From positions 1 to 64,000 of the forward strand of contig JAIXRN010000059.1 in assembly GCA_027485165.1 (NCBI GenBank): a stretch of 64,000 nt of DNA. The letters run 5' to 3'. This stretch comes from Rubrivivax sp. Its GTDB lineage: Bacteria; Pseudomonadota; Gammaproteobacteria; Burkholderiales; Burkholderiaceae_C. Below, piece by piece: positions 18,484 to 27,931 of this stretch (position 1 is its first letter; each line of letters starts with the position of its first letter). The translations under genes were made by a program, and so were the position numbers. The notes below the pieces were generated by a model, which had not been told where the DNA came from, did not search any database, and worked only from the letters and a program-made list of their open reading frames with translations.

Positions 18484-19299
18484 ATGAAGTTCCATCCCGC
18501 CGCCTTGGGCCTGCTGGCCGCCCTGGCCCTGGCCCTGGCCGCCACGGCGCAGGCCCAGACGCCCCCGCAGATCAAGCCGCCCGCCGCCAAGCCGGCAGCG
18601 CCATCCAAATCCGCAGCGCCCGCCAAGCCCGCAGCGGCTGACGCCGGCGCCAAGACGCTGAGCCTGGGCGCCGCCGCCGGGGCTGGTGCAGCAGGGGCCG
18701 CAGACGCCGCCAGCGCCCCGCGCCGCGGCATCTTGACGCGCGACGAACTGCGTGCCTGCCTGAAGGACGAAGCCAGCATCCGCACGCGGCTGGCGGCACT
18801 GGACACGCAGCGCGGCCCGCTGGAAGCCGAGAAGGCCCAGATCGCCACCGAACAGCAGGCCTTCCGCGACGAGCGCGTGGCCTTGGACGTGGCGCAGAAA
18901 AAGGCTTCTGAAGACCTGAACGCCAAGTTCAAGGCCTTCGCGGCCAAGGTGGAAGCGTCGAACGCCCGCGTCGAAGCCTTCAACGGCGCCACCAAGACCG
19001 GCAGCGCCCAGGAACGCGAACGTGCTGCCATCAACAAGGAACGCGCCGACCTGGACGCCGAACGCATCGCCCTGGAAGCCGAGCGCAACGACGCCGTGGC
19101 CAAACTGAAGGCCCGTGTCGACACGTTCAACGAAAAGGCCGGCCTCACCGACAAGCGCGTGGCCGACTGGAACGACCGCAACAACAAGTTCACCGACGAA
19201 GTGCAAGCCCTGGAAGCCGAGCGCAAGGACTGGGTCGCAACCTGTTCCAACCGGCGCTACCGCGAAGAAGACGAAGCTGCCATCAAGGCCGGCAAGTGA
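18484..19299 (+). CDS. secreted coiled-coil protein of unknown function
   Basis: 271 residues. A cleavable signal peptide is likely (MKFHPAALGLLAALALALAA, cut after AQA). An Ala/Pro/Lys-rich linker (residues ~25-80) follows, then a long charged coiled coil (about 95-260) rich in Glu, Lys, Ala and Arg with repeated ER-x-ALEAE motifs. No enzymatic motif is visible. GAGGA lies seven bases before the ATG. Its stop overlaps the GTG of the M3 peptidase gene, so the two are coupled. It may be a periplasmic scaffold, but the sequence gives no partner. Confidence 0.7.
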   Translation: MKFHPAALGLLAALALALAATAQAQTPPQIKPPAAKPAAPSKSAAPAKPAAADAGAKTLSLGAAAGAGAAGAADAASAPRRGILTRDELRACLKDEASIRTRLAALDTQRGPLEAEKAQIATEQQAFRDERVALDVAQKKASEDLNAKFKAFAAKVEASNARVEAFNGATKTGSAQERERAAINKERADLDAERIALEAERNDAVAKLKARVDTFNEKAGLTDKRVADWNDRNNKFTDEVQALEAERKDWVATCSNRRYREEDEAAIKAGK

Positions 19300-21410
19300 G
19301 CGTCGCTGACCTGGCGGCCGCGCCCGCCGACGACACCAACCCGCTGCTGCTGCCCTGGCCGGCGCCCTACGGCCTGCCGCCTTTCGCCAGCCTGCGGCCC
19401 GAGCACTTCGAACCGGCGCTGCGCGCGGGCATGCGGCGCCACCGTGCCGAACTGGCATGGCTGGCGCAGCAGGACGAAGCCCCGAGCTTCGACAACACCG
19501 TCGCCGCCTTTGACCGCAGCGGGCAGCTGCTGGACCGGGTGGCTTCGGTGTTCTACAACCTCACCAGTTCAGCCACCAGCCCAGCCTTGCAGGCGGTGCA
19601 GCGCACCATGGCCGCACCCATGGCCGCCCACAGCAGTGCGGTCTACATGGACGCCGGGCTGTTTGCGCGTGTGGATACCGTGCACGCCCGCCGCCACGAA
19701 TTGGGGCTGGCGCCCGAAGCCCTGCGCCTGACCGAGCGCGTGCACCTGGACTTCGTGCGCAGCGGGGCCCGGCTGCCAGCCGAGGCGCAGGCGCGCTACG
19801 CGCAGGTGATGCAAGACCTGGCCGGGCTGACCACGCGCTTCGCGCAGAACGTGCTGCACGACGAAAGCCACTGGCAGCTGCCCCTGGCCGATGAACCCGC
19901 CCTGTCGGGCCTGCCCGACTTCGTGCGCGCGGCTGCACGCCAGGCGGCGGCTGAGCGCGGCCTGCCGGGCCATGTCATCACGCTGTCGCGGTCGCTGGTG
20001 GTGCCGTTCCTCAGTTTCAGCACGCGTCGCGACCTGCGTGAGCTGGCCTGGCGCGCCTGGGTCGGCCGGGGCGAAAACCCGGGCGAGCATGACAACCGCG
20101 AAGTGGCCCGGGACATCCTGCGCCTGCGCAACGAACAGGCGCGGCTGCACGGCCACGCCTGCTATGCCGACTTCGCGCTGGCCGACACCATGGCTGGCAC
20201 GCGTGCCGCGGTGCAGGGCCTGCTGGGCGAAGTCTGGCCGCGCGCGCTGGCGGCTGTGGAACGCGAACGCCAGGCTCTGCTGGCCCTGGCGCCGGCAGGT
20301 GCCGAGGCGGCACTGGAACCCTGGGACTGGCGTTTCCACGCCGAGCGGCTGCGCCGCGAGCGCTTTGCCATCGACGACGCCGAGGTCAAGCCCTACTTCC
20401 CGCTGGACCGCATGGTGCAGGCCGCGTTCGACTGCGCCGGCCGGCTGTTCGGGCTGCAGTTCAGGCCGCGCGACGATCTGCCGGTCTACCACCCCGACGT
20501 GAAGGCCTTCGAGGTGCGCAATGCCCAGGGGGCCGTGATCGGCATCTTCCTGCAGGACAACTTCGCCCGCCCCGGCAAGCGCAGCGGGGCCTGGATGAGC
20601 GCGCTGCGCTGGCAGACGCGCAATGTCGAAGCCGGCGCGCCCGCCAGCCTGCCGGTGATCCTGAACAACAACAACTTTGCCCGGGGCGAAGCGGCCGCCG
20701 CGGGCCAGGGTGGTGCCCCTACGCTGCTGTCGCTGGACGACGCGCGCACCCTGTTCCACGAATTCGGCCATGGGCTGCACGGGCTGCTGAGCGACGTCAC
20801 TTACCGCCGCCTGTCGGGCACGCAGGTGCTGCGCGACTTCGTCGAGCTGCCGTCGCAGATCTTTGAACACTGGATCACCCAGCCCGAAGTGCTGCAGCGC
20901 CACGCGCGCCACTGGCAGACCGGCGAGCCGATTCCGGCCGACCTGGTGGCCCGGCTGCAGCGCGCGCAGCGCTTCAACCAGGGCTACGAGACCGTGCGCT
21001 ACACCGCCAGCGCGATGGCCGACATGGCTGTGCACTCGCTGACCGACGCCGAGCCCCCGGCCGACCTGTGCCGCTTCGAAGCCGACCTGCTGCAGGCGGC
21101 AGGCCTGCCGGCCGCGGTCGGGCAGAACCACCGGCTGGTGCACTTCCAGCACCTGTTTGCCGGCAGCAGCTACGCCGCGGGCTACTACGTCTACCTGTGG
21201 GCCGAAGTGCTGGACGCCGATGGCTTCGACGCCTTCACCGAAGCAGGCAGCGCCTTCGACCCGGAAGTCGCCCAGCGCCTGCTGCGCCACATCTACGCCA
21301 GCGGCAACAGCGTGGCCCCGGCAGCGGCCTACGCGGCCTTCCGCGGCCGCGCGCCCACGGTGCAGCCGCTGCTGAAAAAGCGCGGGCTGCTGGCCGAAGA
21401 AGCCGCCTGA
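19296..21410 (+). CDS. prlC: M3 family oligopeptidase (oligopeptidase A type)
   Basis: 704 residues, GTG start. The zinc motif HEFGH is at residues 488-492 (LFHEFGHGLHGLL), with the third ligand region FVELPSQIFEHW just after. The N-terminal part (NPLLLPWPAPYGLPPFASLRPEHFEPAL) and the closing YVYLWAEVLDADGFDAF are typical of oligopeptidase A/PrlC. This cytoplasmic enzyme degrades free signal peptides and other short peptides. Coupling to a secreted coiled-coil protein is unusual, but the overlap is clear. Confidence 0.92.
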   Translation: MSVADLAAAPADDTNPLLLPWPAPYGLPPFASLRPEHFEPALRAGMRRHRAELAWLAQQDEAPSFDNTVAAFDRSGQLLDRVASVFYNLTSSATSPALQAVQRTMAAPMAAHSSAVYMDAGLFARVDTVHARRHELGLAPEALRLTERVHLDFVRSGARLPAEAQARYAQVMQDLAGLTTRFAQNVLHDESHWQLPLADEPALSGLPDFVRAAARQAAAERGLPGHVITLSRSLVVPFLSFSTRRDLRELAWRAWVGRGENPGEHDNREVARDILRLRNEQARLHGHACYADFALADTMAGTRAAVQGLLGEVWPRALAAVERERQALLALAPAGAEAALEPWDWRFHAERLRRERFAIDDAEVKPYFPLDRMVQAAFDCAGRLFGLQFRPRDDLPVYHPDVKAFEVRNAQGAVIGIFLQDNFARPGKRSGAWMSALRWQTRNVEAGAPASLPVILNNNNFARGEAAAAGQGGAPTLLSLDDARTLFHEFGHGLHGLLSDVTYRRLSGTQVLRDFVELPSQIFEHWITQPEVLQRHARHWQTGEPIPADLVARLQRAQRFNQGYETVRYTASAMADMAVHSLTDAEPPADLCRFEADLLQAAGLPAAVGQNHRLVHFQHLFAGSSYAAGYYVYLWAEVLDADGFDAFTEAGSAFDPEVAQRLLRHIYASGNSVAPAAAYAAFRGRAPTVQPLLKKRGLLAEEAA

Positions 21411-21447
21411 ACCGGTCGCTGGCCCGGGCCCTGGCGGGTGCGGGGGG

Positions 21448-24384
21448 TCAGGTCGGCGGCGGGCCCAGCAGTCCGTCCAGGGCGGCCATGAAGGCGCGGA
21501 AGTCCAGCGGCTTGGTCCAGTAGTCGATGGCACCGGCCTGCAGCGTGCGGGCGATGTCGTCGGGCATCGCGTTGGCCGACAGCGCGATGCAGGGGATGGC
21601 GGCTGTCGCAGGCCAGGCCTGCAGCTGGCGCATCACTTCCAGGCCGTCGATGTCGGGCAGCTGCATGTCCAGCAGGATCAGGTCCGGCACCAGCGCCCGC
21701 GCCTGCGACACCCCGCCCTGGCCGTCAGCGGCCAGGTGCAGCACCAGGTCGTCGCGCCGTGCCAGCAGCTCGGCGATGATCATCGCGTTCACCGGGTTGT
21801 CTTCGATGTACAGCAGCCGCCTGGGCCGCAGCGCTGCCGCCGCAGAACCGGGCTTCGTATTCGAGGCTGGTGCAGCGGGCCCAGCGGGCCCAACAGGCGC
21901 AACGGCCGCCAGCCTGGTGGAAGCTGGCGCTGTGGGGGCAGGCGCTGTGGACGTTTCGGTGGCGGCAACGTAGGGCGGCGCCAGCAACTCGATCTCGAAT
22001 ACGCTGCCCTGGCCCGGGCGGCTTTGCACGCCGATCTGTCCGCCCATGCGTTCCACCAGGGTGCGCGCGATCGTCAGCCCGATGCCCGAGCCTTCGATGG
22101 CCGTGCCTTCGGCCCCCAGGCGGTTGAAAGGCTCGAACAGGTGGTTCAGTTGGTCGGGCGTCATGCCGCGGCCGGTGTCGGCCACGCGCAGATGCACGCG
22201 GCTCGCGCCCGCCACGCTGTGCTGCCAGGCGCTGACTTCGACCCGGCCCGCCGGCCGGTTGTACTTGACGGCATTGCTCAGCAGGTTCAGCAGCACCTGG
22301 CGCAGACGGGTGGCGTCGGCCATCACCGTCAGCGGCGGCACTTCGATCGACAGCGTCACGCCTTGCGACTTCAGCAAAGGGTCCAGCATCGGCAGCGTGG
22401 CCTGCACCAGCGCCGCCAGCGCCACCGGCTGCGGGCTGACGCGCAGTTCGCCGCTTTCCAGGCTGGCCAGGTCCAGCACGTCGTTGATCAGGCTCAGCAG
22501 GTGCTGGCCGGCGCCCTGCACATGCAGCAGGCGGCGGCGCCGGCTGCTGGCGGCTTCTTCTTCGCCGTGCCCTTCTTCCGCCAGCATCAGCTGAGTGAAG
22601 CCCAGTACGGCGTTCAGCGGTGTGCGCAGTTCGTGGCTCATGCGCGCCATGAACTGGCTCTTGGCCGCGCTTTCGCGCCGCGCGATTTCACGCTCCTGGC
22701 GCAGGGCCGCGGCGTTGCGGGCGTCGGTAACGTCCCAGTTCACGCCGATACGGCGGGTCGGCTGGCCCTGGTCGTCGCGCAGCGTCTGCGAACGCGTGGC
22801 CAGCCAGCGCACCTGGCCGTCGGGCCAGACGATGCGGAACTCGTGCTCGGTCGGCGCGTGCGTGGTCATTGCGGCTTCGTGCACCGCGATCACGCGCGCG
22901 CGGTCGTCGGGGTGCACGATGGCCAGGCGTTCTTCGGGCGGCAGCGCGCCGGGCTGTGGCGGCAGGCCGCGCAGCACCCACATCTGTTCGTCCCAGAACG
23001 CGATGTTGGCGCGCAAGTCCACTTCCCAGGTACCCAGGCCGGCGGCGCGCGTGACCAGGGCCACGCGTTCGGCGGCACTGCGCAGCGCCAGTTCAGCCTG
23101 CCGGCGCTCGGTGACGTCCATCGCCACGCCGACGAAGGCCACGGGCTGGCCCTGGGCGTCGCGCTGCACCACACGGCGCGTGAGCACCTGGCGCCAGCTG
23201 CCGTCGCGGCGGCGGTAGCGGGCTTCCATGTCGGTGGGTTTGTCGTTCGCCAGCGCCATGCGCGCCGAAGCCAGCACGTCGGCCAGGTCGTCGGGGTGGA
23301 TGAAGTCGCGCACCTCGTCGATGCTCAGGCCTTCCGGCCGTGGCGGGATGTCCAGCACCGCCCAGGCCTGGGCGTTGTAGTGCATGCGCTGCGTCACCAA
23401 ATCGTGGCGCCAGATGGCGATCCGGCCCATGTCCACGGCCAGGGCCAGCTGCGATTCGATTTCGCCGGACACGCCGGCCAGCGCCAGCGTTTCGGTGTCG
23501 TCCAGCAGCAGGCCGACGGCACGTGCCGGCTGGCCGTCGGGCCCGTTCTTCACCAGCCACTGCGAATGCACGCGGCGCAGCGTGCCTTCAGGCGTGCGCA
23601 GGCTGAAGCGGTGGCTGTAGGCGCCGGGCTGGCGCAGCGAGTCGCGGAACACGCGTTCCAGTGAAGCCCGGTCTGCCAGCGCCACCTGCCGCATGCTGTC
23701 TTCGAAGCTGGGGGCGGGCTGCCCGGCGCCCAGGCCGCGGAACTTCAGCACCTGGCGGTCCCAGCGGCCTTCCAGGGTGCGGGCGTCACGTTCCCACAGG
23801 CCCAGGCGGCCGAAGTCGCGGGCCAGGTCCAGCATTTCCTGCAGATGCGCCACCTCGTCCTGCGCCGCCTGCAGTTCGTCCACGGGCTGCAGGGTCAGCA
23901 GCCAGCCGCCTTCCGGCCAGGCCTTTGCCTGCGCGCGGGCCTGGCGGGCGCTGGCTTGCGCCGGCAGGGAAAGGGTCAGGGTCTGGCTCTGCGGCCGAGT
24001 TGTTGCGTCTTGATTGGCACTGTCCGTGACGTCGTTGCCAGCGATTTTTCCGGCGTCGGCCCCAGCGTGGTGTTGGGCTCGACGGTCTGCGCCAGGGTCG
24101 GCCCCTGCCAGACCCGAAGGCACCGCCCAGGTCTGCGCCAGCCAGGCCGCCCACTCGTCGAAGCTCGGGCCCAGCGCCAGGGCGCTGGCATTGGCATGCA
24201 GCAGACCGCCATCTGCCATCAGCAGCAGCAGGGGCAGCGCCACGGCGTCCAGCGCAGCGCTGGCGGTCGGCAGCGGCTGCAGGCTGGGGCTCGTGGGCCC
24301 GGTGTGGCGGCGCATGTCGAAAGTATGGGGCCTGGCGATGGTGCCGGCGTGCCCCTCGTCACCCTGGGCGGCCAGGCCCTGCAT
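21448..24384 (-). CDS. hybrid sensor histidine kinase with several PAS domains
   Basis: Up to 978 residues. Three or four PAS/PAC modules span about 160-560 (e.g. RRVHSQWLVKNGPDGQPARAV read in part; FVGVAMDVTERRQAE; RRIGVNWDVTDARNA). HisKA follows with H584 in FMARMSHELRTPLNAVLGF, then HATPase_c with LLNLLSNAVKYN and GSGIGL, and a C-terminal receiver with D906 in LILLDMQLPDIDG. No membrane segment is evident, so sensing is probably cytoplasmic. The start is uncertain: 24384 lies 17 bases after the LytTR gene, and 24315 is an alternative; neither has a clear ribosome site. Probably the third gene of a signalling operon. Confidence 0.88.
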   Translation of the reverse strand: MQGLAAQGDEGHAGTIARPHTFDMRRHTGPTSPSLQPLPTASAALDAVALPLLLLMADGGLLHANASALALGPSFDEWAAWLAQTWAVPSGLAGADPGADRRAQHHAGADAGKIAGNDVTDSANQDATTRPQSQTLTLSLPAQASARQARAQAKAWPEGGWLLTLQPVDELQAAQDEVAHLQEMLDLARDFGRLGLWERDARTLEGRWDRQVLKFRGLGAGQPAPSFEDSMRQVALADRASLERVFRDSLRQPGAYSHRFSLRTPEGTLRRVHSQWLVKNGPDGQPARAVGLLLDDTETLALAGVSGEIESQLALAVDMGRIAIWRHDLVTQRMHYNAQAWAVLDIPPRPEGLSIDEVRDFIHPDDLADVLASARMALANDKPTDMEARYRRRDGSWRQVLTRRVVQRDAQGQPVAFVGVAMDVTERRQAELALRSAAERVALVTRAAGLGTWEVDLRANIAFWDEQMWVLRGLPPQPGALPPEERLAIVHPDDRARVIAVHEAAMTTHAPTEHEFRIVWPDGQVRWLATRSQTLRDDQGQPTRRIGVNWDVTDARNAAALRQEREIARRESAAKSQFMARMSHELRTPLNAVLGFTQLMLAEEGHGEEEAASSRRRRLLHVQGAGQHLLSLINDVLDLASLESGELRVSPQPVALAALVQATLPMLDPLLKSQGVTLSIEVPPLTVMADATRLRQVLLNLLSNAVKYNRPAGRVEVSAWQHSVAGASRVHLRVADTGRGMTPDQLNHLFEPFNRLGAEGTAIEGSGIGLTIARTLVERMGGQIGVQSRPGQGSVFEIELLAPPYVAATETSTAPAPTAPASTRLAAVAPVGPAGPAAPASNTKPGSAAAALRPRRLLYIEDNPVNAMIIAELLARRDDLVLHLAADGQGGVSQARALVPDLILLDMQLPDIDGLEVMRQLQAWPATAAIPCIALSANAMPDDIARTLQAGAIDYWTKPLDFRAFMAALDGLLGPPPT

Positions 24385-24401
24385 TTGGGCACCGGGCCGG
24401 T

Positions 24402-25175
24402 CTACATGGGCTTGAAGCGCCAGGCATAGGCCTGGCTGACCTGAAGCTTTTCAGGGTGCTGCTTCAGCTGCAGGCTGATGCGGCCGGTGTCGTCGCGCTG
24501 GGCGCGGCCGATGGCGCTGGCGCGCACGATCACGCCGCGGTGGATCTGCCAGAAGGCGTCGCCGTCCAGGCCTTCGGCGATCTCCTTCAGCGGCTTGCGC
24601 ACATGGGCTTCGTCGCTGGCGGTGACGACACGGGTGTACTTCTCGTCGCTCTGGAAGAACAGCACTTCGTCGATGCTGAACATCTTGATCGTGTCGCCCA
24701 CGCTGGCGCTGACCCAGCGCAGCCGCGGCCCGCCGGCGGCCTGCTGGCGCAGCTGCAGCTGGGCCGACAGCTTTTCCACCAGGCCGTCCAGGTCGGGTGC
24801 GGCGGCGCGGACTTGCAGCCTGTCCTGCAGGCGCTGCACGGTCTGCGACAGGCGGTCGGCGCGCACGGGCTTGAGCAGGTAGTCCACCGCGCCAGCGTTG
24901 AAGGCTTCCACCGCGTGGCTGTCGTAGGCAGTGGTGAAGACAGCGTGGCAGCGCCCGCTGGCGGCGCGGGCCACGTCCAGGCCGCTGAGGCCGGGCATGC
25001 GGATGTCCAGGAAGGCGATGTCCGGGGCGTGCGCGGCCAGGGCTTCGACGGCGGCCGGGCCGTGCTCGCATTCGGCCACCACCTGCAGTTCGGGCCAGGC
25101 CTGGGCCAGCATGCGGCGCAGCTCGGCGCGGGGCAGGTCTTCGTCGTCGGCGATCAGGGCAGTAGGGGCGTTCAT
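24402..25175 (-). CDS. LytTR-family response regulator
   Basis: 257 residues. The N-terminal receiver has the acidic pocket ADDED, the phospho-acceptor D57 in IAFLDIRMPG and the lysine in DYLLKPV. The C-terminal LytTR DNA-binding domain (about 145-255) includes DEVLFFQSDEKYTRVV, KEIAEGLDGDAFWQIHRG and the final YAWRFKPM. Its ATG overlaps the stop of the upstream LytS-like kinase by 4 bases, so they form a cognate pair. It probably activates membrane or envelope genes by binding direct repeats, as known for the family. Confidence 0.93.
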   Translation of the reverse strand: MNAPTALIADDEDLPRAELRRMLAQAWPELQVVAECEHGPAAVEALAAHAPDIAFLDIRMPGLSGLDVARAASGRCHAVFTTAYDSHAVEAFNAGAVDYLLKPVRADRLSQTVQRLQDRLQVRAAAPDLDGLVEKLSAQLQLRQQAAGGPRLRWVSASVGDTIKMFSIDEVLFFQSDEKYTRVVTASDEAHVRKPLKEIAEGLDGDAFWQIHRGVIVRASAIGRAQRDDTGRISLQLKQHPEKLQVSQAYAWRFKPM

Positions 25176-26461
25176 GCTGACAGCTCCAGCGGCAGGGTCA
25201 GGGTGGCGGCCACGCCGCCTTCGGGGCGGGCCTTCAGTGTCAGGCTGGCGCGGTCGCCGTACAGCTGCTGCAGCCGTTCGCGGATGTTGCTCAGGCCCAG
25301 GCCACTGCCCACGGCGTCGCCTGTGCCGCTGCTGGCGCCGCCAAAGCCCACGCCGTCGTCCAGCACGCGCAGCAGCAGCCGGCCATCGGCGCTGCGTTCG
25401 GCCTGCACGGCCACCTGCGCCGGCCCGAGCTTGGGTTCGACGCCGTGCTTGACGGCGTTCTCGGCCAGCGAGATCAGCATCAGCGGCGGGCAATGCGCGG
25501 CCAGCAGGTCGGGCGGGGCCTGCACCTGCACCTGCAGGCGCGGCATGCGTGCGGCCATCAGGCCCAGGTAGGCGCGCACGATGTCGAACTGCCCGCCCAC
25601 GGTGGCCTGCGCGCTGCCGTCGCTGCGCAGGCGTGGGATGGCGGCACGCAGATAGTCCACCAGCTGGTCGATCATCACGCTGGCGCGCGCCGGGTCGGTG
25701 CTGATCGCGCTGCGCACGCCGGCCAGGGTGTTGAAGAGGAAGTGCGGTTCGACCTGGGCCGCCAGCACCGACAGCTTCAGTTCGGCTTCACGGCGGCGGG
25801 CCTGGGCGGCGGCCAGTTCGCGTTCATGGGCCAGCGCACGCAGGCCGGCGCGTTCGGTGCGCCAGCGCGGCAGGGCCATGCCGCCTGCAAAGATGAAGGC
25901 CATGGTCGCAAACACCAGCTGTGTGGGCAGGTTGATGGGGCCTGGGGGATCCATCTTCCTGGGGCTGGGTACGGATGCGCGGTCTGAATATTCACCCTGG
26001 ATCGTGCTGATGCCGATCGCCAGGCCCACACGAGGTCGCCGACCCTGTTCGTCCAGTTGCCCCGCCCAGGCCGCGATCTGCTGCTTCATCGGTTCGGCAA
26101 CCCAGTGGTGAAAGGCGGCAAGCCCGGCCACTGTGCCCAGTACGCACAGCAGCAGCAAGCGCCACTCCAGTTTTTCAGGCAACTGGCGTCGACGGACTTC
26201 GGCGGCCAGCCACGGGGTGCCGAAGAGTGGCAAGACAACGATCAGCAGCACCTGTGCCACCGACCCCCAGGGCCGGTACCCGGTCTCGGCCACCAGTGGG
26301 CCGGCCAGCAACAGCAGCCAGATGCCCAGGGTCAGCAGCCCCAGGCTGCGCGCTCGGCGCCGGGCCCACTGCGGGCTGAACACGGGCCAGCGCCGGTAGC
26401 GCGTCAGCCAGCCGTAGTGACGACCGGTGAGTTCAGGGGGCAGGGGCTCGTCAAGCGTCAT
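25172..26461 (-). CDS. LytS/YehU-type membrane sensor histidine kinase
   Basis: 429 residues. Four hydrophobic segments lie in the N-terminal half (around residues 38-60, 65-85, 100-120 and 175-195). The His_kinase motif VEPHFLFNTLAGVRSAI has H240. The HATPase domain shows ISLAENAVKHGVEPK, DDGVGFGG and GLSNIRERLQQLYG. It is the first gene of the minus-strand signalling unit and partners the LytTR regulator by a 4-base overlap. The sensed signal is unknown. Confidence 0.92.
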   Translation of the reverse strand: MTLDEPLPPELTGRHYGWLTRYRRWPVFSPQWARRRARSLGLLTLGIWLLLLAGPLVAETGYRPWGSVAQVLLIVVLPLFGTPWLAAEVRRRQLPEKLEWRLLLLCVLGTVAGLAAFHHWVAEPMKQQIAAWAGQLDEQGRRPRVGLAIGISTIQGEYSDRASVPSPRKMDPPGPINLPTQLVFATMAFIFAGGMALPRWRTERAGLRALAHERELAAAQARRREAELKLSVLAAQVEPHFLFNTLAGVRSAISTDPARASVMIDQLVDYLRAAIPRLRSDGSAQATVGGQFDIVRAYLGLMAARMPRLQVQVQAPPDLLAAHCPPLMLISLAENAVKHGVEPKLGPAQVAVQAERSADGRLLLRVLDDGVGFGGASSGTGDAVGSGLGLSNIRERLQQLYGDRASLTLKARPEGGVAATLTLPLELSA

Positions 26462-26624
26462 GTCTGCAGGTTAACGGCCGGCTTGTCAGCTGTCTCAGGG
26501 CTGCGACGAATACGCCCTGGCCGGGCATGAATGCCGGCCTGCGCACACCCGGGCCCGGGCACGGCCTGTGCGGCTGCAGTAATCTCCGCCGCCGTTCAAC
26601 CCCTTGCCCCCCGGAGACCATCCC

Positions 26625-27656
26625 ATGTTCGAGACCGCCATCGCCGGCAGCCTGCCCAAACCCGCCTGGCTGGCCGAGACCGGCAAGCTGTGGCCGAAGT
26701 GGCAGGCCGAAGGCACGGCCCTGGACCAGGCCAAGCTGGACGCCACGCTGCTGTGGATCAAGTGCCAGGAAGACGCCGGGCTGTCGGTGATTGGCGACGG
26801 CGAGCAGAGCCGTCAGCACTTCGTGCACGGCTTCCTGGAGCGTGTGGCCGGCATCGACTTCGAACACAAGGTCGAGATGGGCATCCGCAACGACCGCTAC
26901 AAGGCCATGGTGCCGCAGGTGGTGGCGCCGCTGTCGCTGATCAGCCGGGTACACGGTGCGGAAGCGCGCTTCCTGCGCGCCCACACCACGCGCAAGATCA
27001 AGTTCACCCTGCCCGGGCCCATGACCATCGTCGACACCGTGGCCGACCGCTTCTACGGCGACCGCGTGAAGATGGCCTTCGCTTTCGCCGAACTGCTGAA
27101 CCAGGAAGCCCTGGCCCTGCAGGCCGAGGGCGTGGACATCATTCAGTTCGACGAACCGGCCTTCAACGTCTACATGGCAGAAGCTGCAGACTGGGGCGTG
27201 AAGGCCCTGGAGCGCGCCGCGCAGGGCCTGAGGTGCACGACCGCCGTGCACATCTGCTACGGCTACGGCATCCAGGCCAACATCGACTGGAAGAAGAGCC
27301 TGGGCGACGAATGGCGGCAGTACGAACAGATCCTGCCGGCGCTGGCGGCGAGTGCCATCAAACAGGTCAGCCTGGAATGCATCCATTCGCACGTGCCGGC
27401 CGAATTGATGGCGCTGCTGAAGGGCAAGGACGTGATGGTGGGCGTGATCGACGTCGCCGACGAGCGCGTGGAAACGCCTGAAGAAGTGGCCGACACCATC
27501 GGCCGCGCGCTGCAGTTCGTGCCCCGCCAGCATCTGATCGCCTGCACCAACTGCGGCCTGGCCCCAATGCCGCGTGCCGTGGCCGAAGCCAAGCTGGCGG
27601 CCTTGGCCGCCGGCGCCCGGCTGGCCGATGAGCGCCTGGCCGCTGCGGCGGGCTGA
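26625..27656 (+). CDS. MetE C-terminal-like methionine synthase family protein
   Basis: 343 residues, corresponding to the catalytic C-terminal half of cobalamin-independent methionine synthase. It starts FETAIAGSLPKPAWL. Other landmarks are KFTLPGPMTIVDT, DIIQFDEPAFNVY and the zinc ligand regions SLECIHSHVP and LIACTNCGLAPMPR. GGAGA lies eight bases before the ATG. Such short homologs transfer a methyl group to homocysteine, sometimes from donors other than methyltetrahydrofolate; the donor here is unknown. A small membrane protein gene follows after six bases. Confidence 0.88.
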   Translation: MFETAIAGSLPKPAWLAETGKLWPKWQAEGTALDQAKLDATLLWIKCQEDAGLSVIGDGEQSRQHFVHGFLERVAGIDFEHKVEMGIRNDRYKAMVPQVVAPLSLISRVHGAEARFLRAHTTRKIKFTLPGPMTIVDTVADRFYGDRVKMAFAFAELLNQEALALQAEGVDIIQFDEPAFNVYMAEAADWGVKALERAAQGLRCTTAVHICYGYGIQANIDWKKSLGDEWRQYEQILPALAASAIKQVSLECIHSHVPAELMALLKGKDVMVGVIDVADERVETPEEVADTIGRALQFVPRQHLIACTNCGLAPMPRAVAEAKLAALAAGARLADERLAAAAG

Positions 27657-27662
27657 GCGGCC

Positions 27663-27899
27663 ATGCAGTGGCGGCGACTGTGGCAGCCCCGCAAGGGGCT
27701 TTTCTGGATGATGCTGGGCTTCAACGCCCTGTCGTCCGTCTGCACCTGGGCCATGCGAGCCCTGCCGTTGAACACGGTGGGCCTGCTGCTGCTGGCCTTC
27801 ATCGCGCTGCTGAACGTGGGCTTCGGCCTGTTGGCGGCCTGGCAGCTGATGCGCGATGAACCACAGGCCCCGTCACGCGAGTCACCGCCGGCCCCTTGA
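27663..27899 (+). CDS. small hypothetical membrane protein
   Basis: 78 residues. Two hydrophobic segments (about 12-32 and 38-62) are joined by a short polar loop, with a positively charged N terminus (WRRLWQPRKG), so both ends are predicted cytoplasmic. The Pro/Ser-rich tail is hydrophilic. It begins six bases after the MetE-like gene and is likely on the same mRNA. I do not recognise a family. Confidence 0.6.
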   Translation: MQWRRLWQPRKGLFWMMLGFNALSSVCTWAMRALPLNTVGLLLLAFIALLNVGFGLLAAWQLMRDEPQAPSRESPPAP

Positions 27900-27931
27900 C
27901 CGGCAGCGTCCGCGTGCCGCGGCGCCGGCCG

